Positions 1-8,512 of a stretch of DNA of 64,000 bases are shown in pieces. The translations under genes and the position numbers were made by a program. Every line of letters begins with the position of its first letter. The stretch's first letter is position 1. The DNA is from Thauera aminoaromatica S2. GTDB lineage: Bacteria > Pseudomonadota > Gammaproteobacteria > Burkholderiales > Rhodocyclaceae. The notes below the pieces were generated by a model. The model did no database searches and was not told the origin of the DNA. It saw only the letters and a program-made list of their open reading frames with translations. The stretch is taken from positions 50,459 through 114,458 of the forward strand of contig NZ_AMXD01000002.1 in NCBI RefSeq assembly GCF_000310185.1, given 5' to 3'.

Positions 1-1251
1 GCCGAGCCGGTGTGCTGGATGATGATCGGCTACGCTTCCGGCTACACCAGCGCCTTCACCGGACGCTTCATCCTCTTCCGCGAGACCGAATGCGCCGCGA
101 CCGGGCACGAGCACTGCCGCATCGTCGGCCGGCCGGCCGAGGACTGGCCGGACGCGGACACCCTCCTGCCCTACTTCCAGGCCGACTCGATCGTCGGCCG
201 CCTGCTCGAGCTGCGTGAGGAGATCGAGGCCATGCGCCGCACGATCTCCTGTCCGCGCCGCACCCCCGACCTCATCGGCAGCTCCGCCGCCTTCCTGCAC
301 GCCTACGACCTCATCGGTCGCGCCGCGTCCACGAACGTGTCGGTGTTGCTGCTCGGCGAGACCGGCGTCGGCAAGGAGCGCTTCGCCCGTACCCTGCACG
401 AGATGAGCGCGCGCAAGGACGAGGCCTTCGTCGCGGTCAACTGCGCCGCGCTGCCCGACGAGCTGATCGAATCCGAGCTCTTCGGCGTCGAACGCGGCGC
501 CTTCACCGGCGCGCACACCTCGCGCGCGGGCAAGTTCGAACGCGCGCATGGCGGCACCCTCTTCCTCGACGAGGTCGGCGAGCTGCCGCTGCCCGCGCAG
601 GCCAAATTGCTGCGCGCGCTGCAGGAAGGCGAGATCGAGCGCCTCGGCGACGAGCGCACGCGCAAGGTCAACGTCCGCCTCGTCGCCGCGACCAACGTCG
701 ACCTGCAGAAGGCGGTCAATGCCGGCACTTTCCGGCGCGACCTGTACTACCGCCTCAACGTCTATCCGGTCACCATCCCGCCGCTGCGCGAGCGCACCGG
801 CGACATTCCCGCACTGGTCGAGGCCATGGTGCGCCGCTTCGAAACCCTGCACGGCAAGCGCATCGCCGGCCTCAGCGACAAGGCGATGCACGCACTCAAG
901 CTGCACGCCTGGCCGGGCAACGTGCGCGAGCTCGAGAACGTGCTCGAGCGCGGCGTGATCCTCGCGCCCCAGAACGGCCAGATCGAGGTCGAGCACCTCT
1001 TCATCGGCACGCTCGACGAGCACGCCCGCGAGCACTCGCTCAGCGCCCAGGGCGGGCTCGAAACCGCGCGACGCGCGCAGCAGGATCTCGCCGCGGCTGT
1101 ACTCGACTCGGGGATGTCGCTCGACGCCTTCGAGCAGCGCCTGCTGCAGCACGCGGTCGAGCGCGCCAACGGCAACCTGTCGGCGGCGGCGCGACTGCTG
1201 GGCATGACGCGGCCGCAGCTGAACTACCGCATCAAGAAGCAGGGGGCGTAA
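1..1251 (+). CDS. sigma-54-dependent activator, XylR/DmpR-like, 5' end outside window
   Basis: This is the C-terminal part of an aromatic-responsive enhancer-binding protein. The frame is open from base 1, so the start and most of the sensory domain lie upstream. Counting from the codon at nt 10, residues 1-60 look like the end of a V4R effector domain (Cys/His-rich stretch ECAATGHEHCRIVG), followed by a short helical linker. The AAA+ domain has Walker A GETGVGKE at 116-123, the sigma-54 contact loop GAFTGA at 163-168, and Walker B GTLFLDEVGEL from 182. A Fis-type helix-turn-helix (NLSAAARLLGMTRPQL) lies at the C-terminus. Members of this family sense phenol, toluene or similar compounds and activate -24/-12 promoters. 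The effector cannot be deduced, and the target operon is not visible here. Confidence 0.9.
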   Translation, partial: AEPVCWMMIGYASGYTSAFTGRFILFRETECAATGHEHCRIVGRPAEDWPDADTLLPYFQADSIVGRLLELREEIEAMRRTISCPRRTPDLIGSSAAFLHAYDLIGRAASTNVSVLLLGETGVGKERFARTLHEMSARKDEAFVAVNCAALPDELIESELFGVERGAFTGAHTSRAGKFERAHGGTLFLDEVGELPLPAQAKLLRALQEGEIERLGDERTRKVNVRLVAATNVDLQKAVNAGTFRRDLYYRLNVYPVTIPPLRERTGDIPALVEAMVRRFETLHGKRIAGLSDKAMHALKLHAWPGNVRELENVLERGVILAPQNGQIEVEHLFIGTLDEHAREHSLSAQGGLETARRAQQDLAAAVLDSGMSLDAFEQRLLQHAVERANGNLSAAARLLGMTRPQLNYRIKKQGA

Positions 1252-1323
1252 GGCGCGAGGAGGGGCGCATGCGGGCCCCTCCCCTAGGACCAACGGAAGC
1301 ATGCCCGTTGCGGCCGCAGACGG

Positions 1324-1362
1324 AAAAAAGCCACCGCACGGAAACCGTACGGTGGCTTTTTT
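1324..1362. terminator. bidirectional intrinsic terminator
   Basis: The arms gccaccg and cggtggc are flanked by six A on the left and six T on the right, so the hairpin can end transcription from both sides. It serves the minus-strand tRNA cluster and the convergent plus-strand activator gene. A second GC-rich hairpin without a T-run (gaggggc/gcccctc) sits directly after the activator stop at about 1259-1281. Confidence 0.8.
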
Positions 1363-1364
1363 GG

Positions 1365-1441
1365 TGGCGGAGTGGACGGGACTCGAACCCGCGACCCCCG
1401 GCGTGACAGGCCGGTATTCTAACCGACTGAACTACCACTCC
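1365..1441 (-). tRNA. tRNA-Asp(GTC), copy 2
   Basis: The 77-nt cloverleaf has acceptor stem GGAGTGG/CCACTCC, anticodon loop CTGTCAC (anticodon GTC), discriminator G and encoded CCA. It is the last gene of the downstream Ala-Glu-Asp triplet. Its sequence is the same as the copy at 1780-1856. Confidence 0.97.
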
Positions 1442-1500
1442 GCGCTGACCTGCTCCGGCTTTCGCCGGTTGCGACCCGAGCAACATCGGACCGCCTTTTC

Positions 1501-1576
1501 TGGCGTCCCCACGGGGATTCGAACCCCGGTTATCGCCGTGAAAGGGCGGTGTCCTAGGCCTCTAGACGATGGGGAC
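1501..1576 (-). tRNA. tRNA-Glu(TTC), copy 2
   Basis: This 76-nt tRNA has acceptor GTCCCCA/TGGGGAC, anticodon TTC in the loop CTTTCAC, and encoded CCA. It is the middle gene of the downstream triplet. Confidence 0.97.
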
Positions 1577-1604
1577 TGCAAGCCTATCTACTGCAAAAAA
1601 CCTT

Positions 1605-1680
<76 letters not shown>

Positions 1681-1694
1681 ACAACGAGTCGGCG

Positions 1695-1723
1695 ATTATA
1701 GCTTCTGAAAAAGCCCACCGCAA
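1695..1723 (-). promoter_or_regulatory. promoter of second tRNA triplet
   Basis: On the minus strand, TTGCGG (1718-1723) and a perfect TATAAT (1695-1700) are separated by 17 nt. They lie just upstream of tRNA-Ala copy 2. The second triplet therefore has its own promoter and does not depend only on read-through. Confidence 0.7.
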
Positions 1724-1779
1724 CTGCCCCGGAGCGTCACTTCCGAAACATCGCAAGGCCGAAGCCCTGCTCTTGAAAC

Positions 1780-1856
1780 TGGCGGAGTGGACGGGACTCG
1801 AACCCGCGACCCCCGGCGTGACAGGCCGGTATTCTAACCGACTGAACTACCACTCC
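1780..1856 (-). tRNA. tRNA-Asp(GTC), copy 1
   Basis: This 77-nt tRNA-Asp has anticodon GTC and encoded CCA and is identical in the mature region to 1365-1441. It is the third gene of the upstream triplet. A spacer of about 99 nt separates it from the second triplet. Confidence 0.97.
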
Positions 1857-1916
1857 GCGCTGACCTGCCCGGCTTTCACCGGCTTGCTTTCCAGCCATTG
1901 GCCGGACCGCCTTGTA

Positions 1917-1992
1917 TGGCGTCCCCACGGGGATTCGAACCCCGGTTATCGCCGTGAAAGGGCGGTGTCCTAGGCCTCTAGACGATGGGGAC
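1917..1992 (-). tRNA. tRNA-Glu(TTC), copy 1
   Basis: This 76-nt tRNA-Glu has anticodon TTC and encoded CCA and matches 1501-1576. It is the middle gene of the upstream triplet. Confidence 0.97.
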
Positions 1993-2006
1993 TGCATTCT
2001 TCAGTT

Positions 2007-2082
<76 letters not shown>

Positions 2083-2099
2083 GGCACCAAAGAGCGCGC

Positions 2100-2128
2100 A
2101 TTATAGGTCGCTCCCCGGGACCTGTAAA
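2100..2128 (-). promoter_or_regulatory. promoter of first tRNA triplet
   Basis: On the minus strand, TTTACA (2123-2128) and TATAAT (2100-2105) are 17 nt apart. They are followed by a GC-rich discriminator (GCGCGC), typical of growth-rate-controlled stable RNA promoters. The start would lie about 10-12 nt before tRNA-Ala copy 1. Confidence 0.8.
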
Positions 2129-2145
2129 CCCCCTCTCCGAACTTT

Positions 2146-3555
2146 CTACAGCACCTTGCCCGGATTCATCAAACCGGCCGGATCGAAGGCCTGCTTCACC
2201 CGCCGCATCAGCTCCATCTCGAGCGCCGGCTTGTAGCGCAGCACCTCCTCGCGCTTGAGCTGGCCGAGACCGTGCTCGGCAGAGATCGAGCCACCGAGTT
2301 CGCAAACCAGGTCGTGCACGATGCCATTGACCTCTGCGGTGCGTGCAATGAAGGTGGCGTTGTCGTCGGCCACCGCCTTGGACAGGTTGTAGTGCAGGTT
2401 GCCGTCGCCGATGTGCCCGAAGGCCACCACGCGAATGTCCGGCCAGCGCGCGGCAAGCGCCGCGCCGGCGCGTTCGAGGAACTCGGGGATGCGGCTGACC
2501 GGCACCGAGACGTCGTGCTTGATGCTGACGCCCTCGATGCGCTGCGCCTCGGAGATGTCCTCGCGCAGCGCCCACAAGGCCCGCGCCTGCGCCACGCTCG
2601 CCGCCACCGCGGCGTCGCTGGCCAGGCCCTGCGCGACGGCCTCGCCCAGCACCGCCTCGAGTTGGGCCTCGAGCGGCGCATCGACGGCCGGATCGGAGAG
2701 CTCGACCAGCACCGTCCACGCCGGCGCACCGGCGAGCGGATCGCGCGCGCCCGGGATGTGCCGGAGCACGAGCCCGAGCGCCGTGCGGCCGACAATCTCG
2801 AACGCGCTCACGCGGTCGCCGCAGGCTGCCCGCAAGAGCCCGAGCAGGCGCACCGCCGCGCGCGGGTCGGCCACCGCCACCCAGGCCGTGGCGCGAGTGC
2901 GGATGGCCGGGAAGAGCTTCAGCACCGCGGCGGTGACGATGCCCAGGGTGCCCTCGGCGCCGATGAAGAGCTGCTTGAGGTCGTAGCCGGTGTTGTCCTT
3001 GCGCAGAGCACGCAGCCCGTCCCAGACCCGGCCGTCGGGCAGCACCGCCTCGAGCCCGAGCACCAGGTCGCGCGTGTTGCCGTAGCGCAGCACCTGCACG
3101 CCGCCGGCGTTGGTCGACAGGTTGCCACCGATCAGGCAGCTGCCCTCCGAGGCGAGCGAGAGCGGGAACAGGCGCCCGGCGGCCTGCGCCGCCTCCTGTA
3201 CCGCGGCGAGCGTGCAACCGGCCTCGACGGTGAGCGTGTCGTTGTCGGGGTCGAGCGCACGAACACGGTCCAGGCGCGCGAGACTGATCACCACCGCCGC
3301 GCCATCGGCGAGCGGGGTCGCGCCGCCGCACAGGCCGGTGTTGCCGCCCTGCGGCACCATCGCCACGCCCGCCTGCGCGCAGGCGGCGACCACCGCGGCC
3401 ACCTCGGCGGTATCGCGCGGACGCACCACCGCGCGCGCGCGGCCGTGGTAGCGCCCGCGCCAGTCGCTCAGGAAGGGTGCCATGTCGGTTTCGCCGTCGA
3501 GCACGTTGGCCGCGCCGACGATCGCGCGCAGGCGCGCATTCAGTTCATCGCTCAT
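2146..3555 (-). CDS. FAD-binding 2-hydroxyacid dehydrogenase (GlcD/D2HGDH family)
   Basis: This 469-residue flavoprotein of the vanillyl-alcohol-oxidase fold oxidises a D-2-hydroxyacid (D-lactate, glycolate or D-2-hydroxyglutarate) and passes electrons to a quinone or cytochrome. The N-terminal FAD-binding domain shows PQGGNTGLCGGATP and SEGSCLIGGNLSTNAGG. The C-terminal FAD-oxidase domain has FGHIGDGNLHYN, whose histidines bind metal or substrate, and ends in SAEHGLGQLKREE. The ATG start is preceded by a GAGGA ribosome site. It follows the patatin gene by 7 nt and is probably the last gene of a rimO-patatin-dehydrogenase transcript. The substrate cannot be read from sequence alone. Confidence 0.88.
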   Translation of the reverse strand: MSDELNARLRAIVGAANVLDGETDMAPFLSDWRGRYHGRARAVVRPRDTAEVAAVVAACAQAGVAMVPQGGNTGLCGGATPLADGAAVVISLARLDRVRALDPDNDTLTVEAGCTLAAVQEAAQAAGRLFPLSLASEGSCLIGGNLSTNAGGVQVLRYGNTRDLVLGLEAVLPDGRVWDGLRALRKDNTGYDLKQLFIGAEGTLGIVTAAVLKLFPAIRTRATAWVAVADPRAAVRLLGLLRAACGDRVSAFEIVGRTALGLVLRHIPGARDPLAGAPAWTVLVELSDPAVDAPLEAQLEAVLGEAVAQGLASDAAVAASVAQARALWALREDISEAQRIEGVSIKHDVSVPVSRIPEFLERAGAALAARWPDIRVVAFGHIGDGNLHYNLSKAVADDNATFIARTAEVNGIVHDLVCELGGSISAEHGLGQLKREEVLRYKPALEMELMRRVKQAFDPAGLMNPGKVL

Positions 3556-3562
3556 CCGATCC

Positions 3563-4537
3563 TCACTCGTTGGCGCCGCCGAGCAGCTCGCGCAACAACG
3601 GGCGCACCCGCGCCACCGCCGCGACGCCCTCGGCGATCGCCTCGTCGGCGCGGTGATAGTCCATCAAGCCGAGCTGGCTCACCCGCGGCGACACCAGCAG
3701 GTCCGCGGGCTCGCCGGCGAGGCGGCTGCGCGCGATGCGCACCTGCATGATGTTGATGCTGGAGCTGATCACCGAGACCAGCGAGGGAAGGCTGTCGGCC
3801 GCAGCCAGGGGCCGCGAGGGCATGCCGGACTCGGCTTCGGCGGCGAAGCCGAAGCGCGCGAGCAGGCGCTCGGTCCACCCCGCCTCGGTCTCCTCGACCG
3901 GCGCAGGCTCGACCGCCGAGCGCCGGAAGGCGCGCCCCACCATGTCCGAGCCGAGATCCACCGCGATCACGACGTCGGCCCCCATCGCGCGGCACAGCGA
4001 CACCGGCACCGGATTGACCAGGCCGCCATCGACCAACATGCGGCCCTGGTGCAGCACCGGCGTCATCAGCCCGGGGAGCGCGATCGACGCACGCACCGCG
4101 GCCGACACGCTGCCCTCGTGCAGCCAGATCTCGCGTCCGGTGGAGAGTTCGGTGGCAACGCAGGCGAAGCGCTGGTCGAGCTCGGTGAAGTCGCGGTCGA
4201 CGAAGTTGCGCTCGAAGAAGTCGATCAGCTTCTGGCCCTTGATGAGCCCCCCGCGCAGCGACACGTCGAGCAGCGACACCACGTCCTGCCACTTGAGGGT
4301 CTCGGCCCAGCGCACCAGCTTGTCGAGGTCGCCCGAGGCCGCGGCGGCGCCCACGAAGGCACCGATCGAGCAGCCGGTGATGATCTGCGGCACCACGCCT
4401 TCACGCGCGAGTTCGAGCAACACGCCCAGGTGCGCCCAGCCGCGCGCGGCACCGCTGCCGAGCGCCAGGCCGATCACCGGCCCGCCACCCGAGGGCTCGG
4501 CGCAGGCCAGCCCGACAGAGCCCGCCCCGCTCAGCAC
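3563..4537 (-). CDS. patatin-like phospholipase (RssA/NTE family)
   Basis: This protein of about 324 residues belongs to the bacterial patatin family, which are serine lipid acyl hydrolases. The oxyanion-hole segment ALGSGAARGWAHLG, the nucleophile elbow GCSIGAFVG (Ser in GxSxG) and the catalytic Asp in DGGLVNPVP complete a Ser-Asp dyad. No membrane segment is obvious. The start is a GTG at 4537 behind a weak GGAG. Another nearby start is possible because the first 20 residues are not conserved family sequence. It sits 30 nt downstream of rimO. The substrate is unknown. Confidence 0.87.
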   Translation of the reverse strand: MLSGAGSVGLACAEPSGGGPVIGLALGSGAARGWAHLGVLLELAREGVVPQIITGCSIGAFVGAAAASGDLDKLVRWAETLKWQDVVSLLDVSLRGGLIKGQKLIDFFERNFVDRDFTELDQRFACVATELSTGREIWLHEGSVSAAVRASIALPGLMTPVLHQGRMLVDGGLVNPVPVSLCRAMGADVVIAVDLGSDMVGRAFRRSAVEPAPVEETEAGWTERLLARFGFAAEAESGMPSRPLAAADSLPSLVSVISSSINIMQVRIARSRLAGEPADLLVSPRVSQLGLMDYHRADEAIAEGVAAVARVRPLLRELLGGANE

Positions 4538-4567
4538 GGCGAGGGCTCCGGCACGGAAATGCCGGCC

Positions 4568-5899
4568 TTACTCGATGCGCTCGGCGTAGAGGTCGTGCAC
4601 ATCGCAGTCGGTGATGCGCACCCGCACGAAGTCGCCCGGCGCGAGGCCGTCGCCCTCGGGGATGACGACCAGGCCGTCGATCTCGGGCGCGTCGCCCGGC
4701 GAGCGCGCGAGCGCGCCCTCCTCGTCGACCTCGTCGACCAGCACGGTCATCTCGCGGTCGATCTTGGCCTCGAGGCGCTGGGTGGAGATGTCCTCCTGGA
4801 AGTCCATCAGGCGCGCGCGGCGTTCCTCGCGCACCTCGTCCGGCACCGCGCCGGGCAGCTCGTTGGCGGTCGCGCCCTCGACCGGCGAATAGGCGAAGGC
4901 GCCGACGCGGTCGAGCTGGGCCTCTTCGAGGAAGTTCAGCAGCATCTCGAAGTCTTCCTCCGTCTCGCCGGGGAAGCCGGTGATGAAGGTCGAGCGGATG
5001 GTCAGCTCGGGGCAGATGCTGCGCCACTTGCGCACGCGCTCGAGCACGTTCTCGGCATTGGCCGGGCGCTTCATGGCCTTGAGGATACGCGGGCTGGCGT
5101 GCTGGAAGGGCACGTCGAGGTAGGGCAGGATCTTGCCTTCGGCCATCAGCGGGATGAGATCATCCACGCTCGGATACGGATACACGTAATGCAGCCGGAT
5201 CCAGATGCCGAGTTCGCCGAGCGCCTTCGCCAGGTCGAGCAGGCGCGTCTTCACCGGGCGCCCGCCCCAGAAGCCGGTGCGGTACTTGACGTCCACGCCA
5301 TAGGCCGAGGTGTCCTGCGAGATCACCAGCAGTTCCTTGACGCCCGCGTCGGCGAGCGCCTCGGCCTCGCGCATGACCTCGTGGATCGGACGGCTGACGA
5401 GGTCGCCGCGCATCGACGGGATGATGCAGAAGCTGCAGCGGTGGTTGCAGCCCTCGGAGATCTTGAGATAGGCGTAATGCTGCGGTGTCAGGCGGATGCC
5501 TTGCGGCGGCACGAGGTCGGTGAACGGGTCGTGCGGCTTGGGCAGGTGGCGATGCACCGCGTGCATGACCTCCTCGGTGGCGTGCGGGCCGGTGACCGCG
5601 AGCACCTGCGGATGCGCGGCGAGGATCACATCGTCCTTGGCGCCGAGGCAGCCGGTGACGATGACCTTCCCGTTCTCGGCGAGCGCCTCGCCGATCGCGT
5701 CGAGCGATTCCTCGACCGCGGCATCGATGAAGCCGCAGGTATTGACGACGACCAGGTCGGCGTCGTCGTAACTGCCCGAGATCGCATAGCCCTCTGCACG
5801 CAGCCGGGTAAGGATGTGCTCGGAGTCGACCGTCGCCTTGGGGCAGCCGAGGGAAACGAAGCCGACGCGCGGCAGGTCGGAAGTCTTGAAGGTGGTCAT
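4568..5899 (-). CDS. rimO: ribosomal protein S12 methylthiotransferase RimO
   Basis: This radical-SAM enzyme adds a methylthio group to the conserved Asp of ribosomal protein S12. The 443 residues have normal RimO length. The N-terminal MTTase domain carries three cluster cysteines, in [17 protein letters not shown] and TGCLGAKDD. The radical-SAM cluster motif CNHRCSFC is at residues 151-158, and a TRAM domain closes the protein. [16 protein letters not shown] and [13 protein letters not shown] distinguish RimO from MiaB. It is first in the minus-strand set with the patatin and dehydrogenase genes. Confidence 0.96.
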   Translation of the reverse strand: MTTFKTSDLPRVGFVSLGCPKATVDSEHILTRLRAEGYAISGSYDDADLVVVNTCGFIDAAVEESLDAIGEALAENGKVIVTGCLGAKDDVILAAHPQVLAVTGPHATEEVMHAVHRHLPKPHDPFTDLVPPQGIRLTPQHYAYLKISEGCNHRCSFCIIPSMRGDLVSRPIHEVMREAEALADAGVKELLVISQDTSAYGVDVKYRTGFWGGRPVKTRLLDLAKALGELGIWIRLHYVYPYPSVDDLIPLMAEGKILPYLDVPFQHASPRILKAMKRPANAENVLERVRKWRSICPELTIRSTFITGFPGETEEDFEMLLNFLEEAQLDRVGAFAYSPVEGATANELPGAVPDEVREERRARLMDFQEDISTQRLEAKIDREMTVLVDEVDEEGALARSPGDAPEIDGLVVIPEGDGLAPGDFVRVRITDCDVHDLYAERIE

Positions 5900-5953
5900 G
5901 CAAAGAACCTGTCGGGTCGGGGCGGCGGCGGCCTCAGCGGCGCGCGGCGCCGC

Positions 5954-6547
5954 TCACTTCTTGCCGTCGCCCTTGAGCGCGGCGGGCGCGGCGGATTCGG
6001 CGTCCTCGGGACGGACGTAGCCCGGGAACTGGAAGCCGGTGAACATGTTGCGCGTCTGGCTCTCGAGCTGCGTCTGCATCTGCTCGAACATCTTCTTCGA
6101 CTGGTCGACGTAGGCGCCCATCATGCTCTGCAGCGCGGGCCCCTGGAAGTTGAGGAACTGCGCCCACAGGTCCTGGCCCACCGGGCTGTTCTCGCCATAG
6201 ATCGCGCGCGCCTGGTCCTGGAGCTTGACCTGCATCTCGGTGAAGGCCTTGATGTTGCTCTCGAGGTACTTGCCCATCATGCCCTGCATGGCATTGCCGT
6301 AGAAGCGGATCATGTGCGCGAGCAGGTCGCTGGTGAACATCGGCGCGCCCCCCGCCTCTTCCTCGAGGATGATCTGGAGCAGGATGCTGCGCGTCAGGTC
6401 CTCGCCGGTCTTCGCATCGACCACCTGGAAGTGCTCGTGACCGAGCACCAAGTCCTTGACGTCGGCCAGGGTGATGTAGGAACTGGTCCGCGTGTCGTAC
6501 AGACGGCGGTTCGGGTACTTCTTGATCAGTCGCTGCTGTTCCGGCAT
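5954..6547 (-). CDS. phaR: PHA synthesis repressor PhaR
   Basis: This is a DNA-binding regulator of polyhydroxyalkanoate granule formation (197 residues). In the PhaR family the protein binds free PHA granules and releases phasin and its own promoter. The N-terminal PHB/PHA accumulation domain is clear in LIKKYPNRRLYDTRTSSYIT, and the central and C-terminal part is rich in Gln and amphipathic helices (MQGMMGKYLESNIKAFTEMQ). It lies downstream of two phaB genes and phaC on the same strand, but a terminator at 6622-6647 separates it from phaB, so it probably has its own promoter. Confidence 0.95.
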   Translation of the reverse strand: MPEQQRLIKKYPNRRLYDTRTSSYITLADVKDLVLGHEHFQVVDAKTGEDLTRSILLQIILEEEAGGAPMFTSDLLAHMIRFYGNAMQGMMGKYLESNIKAFTEMQVKLQDQARAIYGENSPVGQDLWAQFLNFQGPALQSMMGAYVDQSKKMFEQMQTQLESQTRNMFTGFQFPGYVRPEDAESAAPAALKGDGKK

Positions 6548-6621
6548 TTCTCCGTCTCCTCGGCGGCGGTGTCTTCGCTCTGTGCGAAAAAATTATATCG
6601 CGCTGCGACATCGAAACCACG

Positions 6622-6647
6622 AAAAAACCCCGTCTTTCGACGGGGTT
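6622..6647 (-). terminator. intrinsic terminator after phaB
   Basis: The stem accccgtc/gacggggt has loop ttt plus one base. On the minus strand it is followed by a run of six or more T (six A at 6622-6627 on the plus strand). It ends transcription of the phaB gene at 6678-7418. Confidence 0.85.
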
Positions 6648-6677
6648 GCGTGATTTCGCGCATGACACGGCGCAACA

Positions 6678-7418
6678 TCAGCACATGTGCAGGCCACCGT
6701 TGATGTTGATGGTCGCCCCGGTGATGTAGGCAGCCTTGTCGGAGGCGAGGTAGGCGCACAGGTCGCCGATCTCGTCCGGACGGCCGAGGCGCTTCATCGG
6801 CACGGTGTCGATGATGCCCTGGCGGATGTCTTCGCGGATCGCCATCACCATGTCGGTACCGATGTAGCCCGGGGCGATCGCGTTGACCGTCACACCCTTG
6901 GTCGCCAGCTCGGCGGCGAGCGCCTTGGTGAAGCCCAGCACGCCGGCCTTGGCGGTCGAGTAGTTGGTCTGGCCCGCCTGACCCTTGACGCCATTGACCG
7001 AAGAGATGTTGATGATGCGACCCCAGCCGCGCTCGGCCATCTTCGCAGAGACGTGGTGGGTGACGTTGAACAGGCTGTTCAGATTGGTGTTGATCACCGC
7101 ATCCCACTGGCCCTTCTCCATCTTGGGGAAGAACTTGTCGCGGGTGATGCCGGCGTTGTTCACCAGCACATCGATCGGACCGACGTCGGCTTCGATCTTG
7201 GCGACCATCGCCGCGCACGACTCGTAGTTCGACACGTCGCCTTCGGCGGCGGCGAAGTCGAAGCCGAGGTCGCGCTGGGCGGACAGCCAGGCGTCCTTTA
7301 GCTCGAAGTTCGGCAGGCAGTTGGCCACGACCTTGAAGCCGTCCTTGGCAAGCGACTGGCAGATCGCCGTACCGAGACCACCCATGGCGCCGGTGACAAG
7401 AGCGATTTTCTTGGACAT
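6678..7418 (-). CDS. phaB: acetoacetyl-CoA reductase PhaB, second copy
   Basis: This NADPH-dependent short-chain dehydrogenase reduces acetoacetyl-CoA to (R)-3-hydroxybutyryl-CoA for PHB synthesis. At 246 residues it matches the family length. It shows the cofactor motif TGAMGGLGTAI, NNAG at the end of strand 4, and the catalytic Ser-Tyr-Lys set in ISSVNGVKGQAGQTNYSTAK. The start chosen is ATG 7418 with AAGGA upstream. A longer frame to 7517 adds non-conserved residues. It is a diverged paralogue of the phaB at 7657-8397, separated by a terminator, so the two may be transcribed separately. Confidence 0.93.
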   Translation of the reverse strand: MSKKIALVTGAMGGLGTAICQSLAKDGFKVVANCLPNFELKDAWLSAQRDLGFDFAAAEGDVSNYESCAAMVAKIEADVGPIDVLVNNAGITRDKFFPKMEKGQWDAVINTNLNSLFNVTHHVSAKMAERGWGRIINISSVNGVKGQAGQTNYSTAKAGVLGFTKALAAELATKGVTVNAIAPGYIGTDMVMAIREDIRQGIIDTVPMKRLGRPDEIGDLCAYLASDKAAYITGATININGGLHMC

Positions 7419-7593
7419 CTTGAAATCCTTCAGGAGCATTTGTAGAAACCGAGGCCGCCTGCGGGCCAGTACAGCCGGCACGCGCTTCGGTCGTGGATGC
7501 GGCAGCGCATCAGCCACCTCACGCGCGGATTATAGCCCCTGTTTCACAACTCATGTTGCGATGCAATAGCCCCATTCCCGCGCCCCGCGAGCA

Positions 7594-7623
7594 CAAAAAA
7601 AAGCGCGCTCCACCGGAGCGCGC
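7594..7623 (-). terminator. intrinsic terminator after first phaB
   Basis: The perfect 9-bp stem gcgcgctcc/ggagcgcgc has a 3-nt loop. On the minus strand it is followed by eight T (A-run 7595-7602). It lies between the two phaB genes. Confidence 0.85.
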
Positions 7624-7656
7624 CACGTTGCGGAGCCGGAACCGGCCGCCGACGGG

Positions 7657-8397
7657 TCAGAACATGTGCTGGCCGCCGTTGATCGAGATGTTGGCACCGG
7701 TCACGAAGGCCGCCTCGTCGGAGGACAGGTAGGCCACCAGGCCGGCGATCTCTTCCGGCTTGCCCAGGCGAGACACCGGGATCTGCGGCAGGATCTTGGA
7801 GTCGAGGATCTCCTGCGGGATCGCCATCACCATCTTGGTGCCGATGTAGCCCGGCGAGATGGTGTTGACGGTGACGCCGTTACGCGCCACTTCCAGCGCC
7901 AGCGCCTTGGTGAAACCGTGCATGCCGGCCTTGGCCGCGGCGTAGTTGGTCTGGCCGAAGGCGCCCTTCTGGCCGTTGACCGAGGACACGTTGATCACGC
8001 GGCCCCACTTGCGCTCGACCATGCCGTCCATGACCTGCTTGGTCATGTTGAAGGCGGAGTCGAGGTTGGTGCTGATGACCGCATCCCAGTCGGCCTTGGT
8101 CATCTTCTTGAAGGTCATGTCGCGGGTGATGCCGGCGTTGTTGACCAGCACGTCGACCGGACCGACCTCCTTGACCACTTGCTCGACGCAGGCCTTGCAC
8201 GAGTCGAAATCCGCCACGTCGCAGGGAACGGCCTTGAAGCCGTAGCCCATGTTGTTCATGGTCTGCAGCCACTCCTGGGCCTTGGTGTTGCCCGGGGAAT
8301 GGGTCGTCACCACCTTGTAGCCGAGCGCGGCCAGCTTGATGCAGATCGCCTCGCCGAGACCGCCCATGCCGCCGGTTACCAGTGCAACTCTTGCCAT
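7657..8397 (-). CDS. phaB: acetoacetyl-CoA reductase PhaB, first copy
   Basis: This 246-residue short-chain dehydrogenase has cofactor motif TGGMGGLGEAI, NNAG, and active-site motif VSSVNGQKGAFGQTNYAAAK. These are typical PhaB features. The product is (R)-3-hydroxybutyryl-CoA, the substrate of PhaC. The start at 8397 has a strong GGAGAGGAG ribosome site. It lies 115 nt downstream of phaC on the same strand, so phaC-phaB is probably an operon. No phaA (ketothiolase) is in the window. Confidence 0.94.
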   Translation of the reverse strand: MARVALVTGGMGGLGEAICIKLAALGYKVVTTHSPGNTKAQEWLQTMNNMGYGFKAVPCDVADFDSCKACVEQVVKEVGPVDVLVNNAGITRDMTFKKMTKADWDAVISTNLDSAFNMTKQVMDGMVERKWGRVINVSSVNGQKGAFGQTNYAAAKAGMHGFTKALALEVARNGVTVNTISPGYIGTKMVMAIPQEILDSKILPQIPVSRLGKPEEIAGLVAYLSSDEAAFVTGANISINGGQHMF

Positions 8398-8512
8398 CTT
8401 CTTCTCCTCTCCCTATGCGGGGTACTTTCGTAGTGCTGGACGGACCTTGAACACGACGGCAGCGACCGCCCGATCCGCTGCCGTCGAACACTGAAAACCT
8501 CCTCGTTCCGGG

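Noticed and set aside
3482..6703. Plus-strand frame of 1073 codons opposite patatin, rimO and phaR
   Set aside because: It has no domain, and the three minus-strand genes it mirrors are clear family members with ribosome sites.
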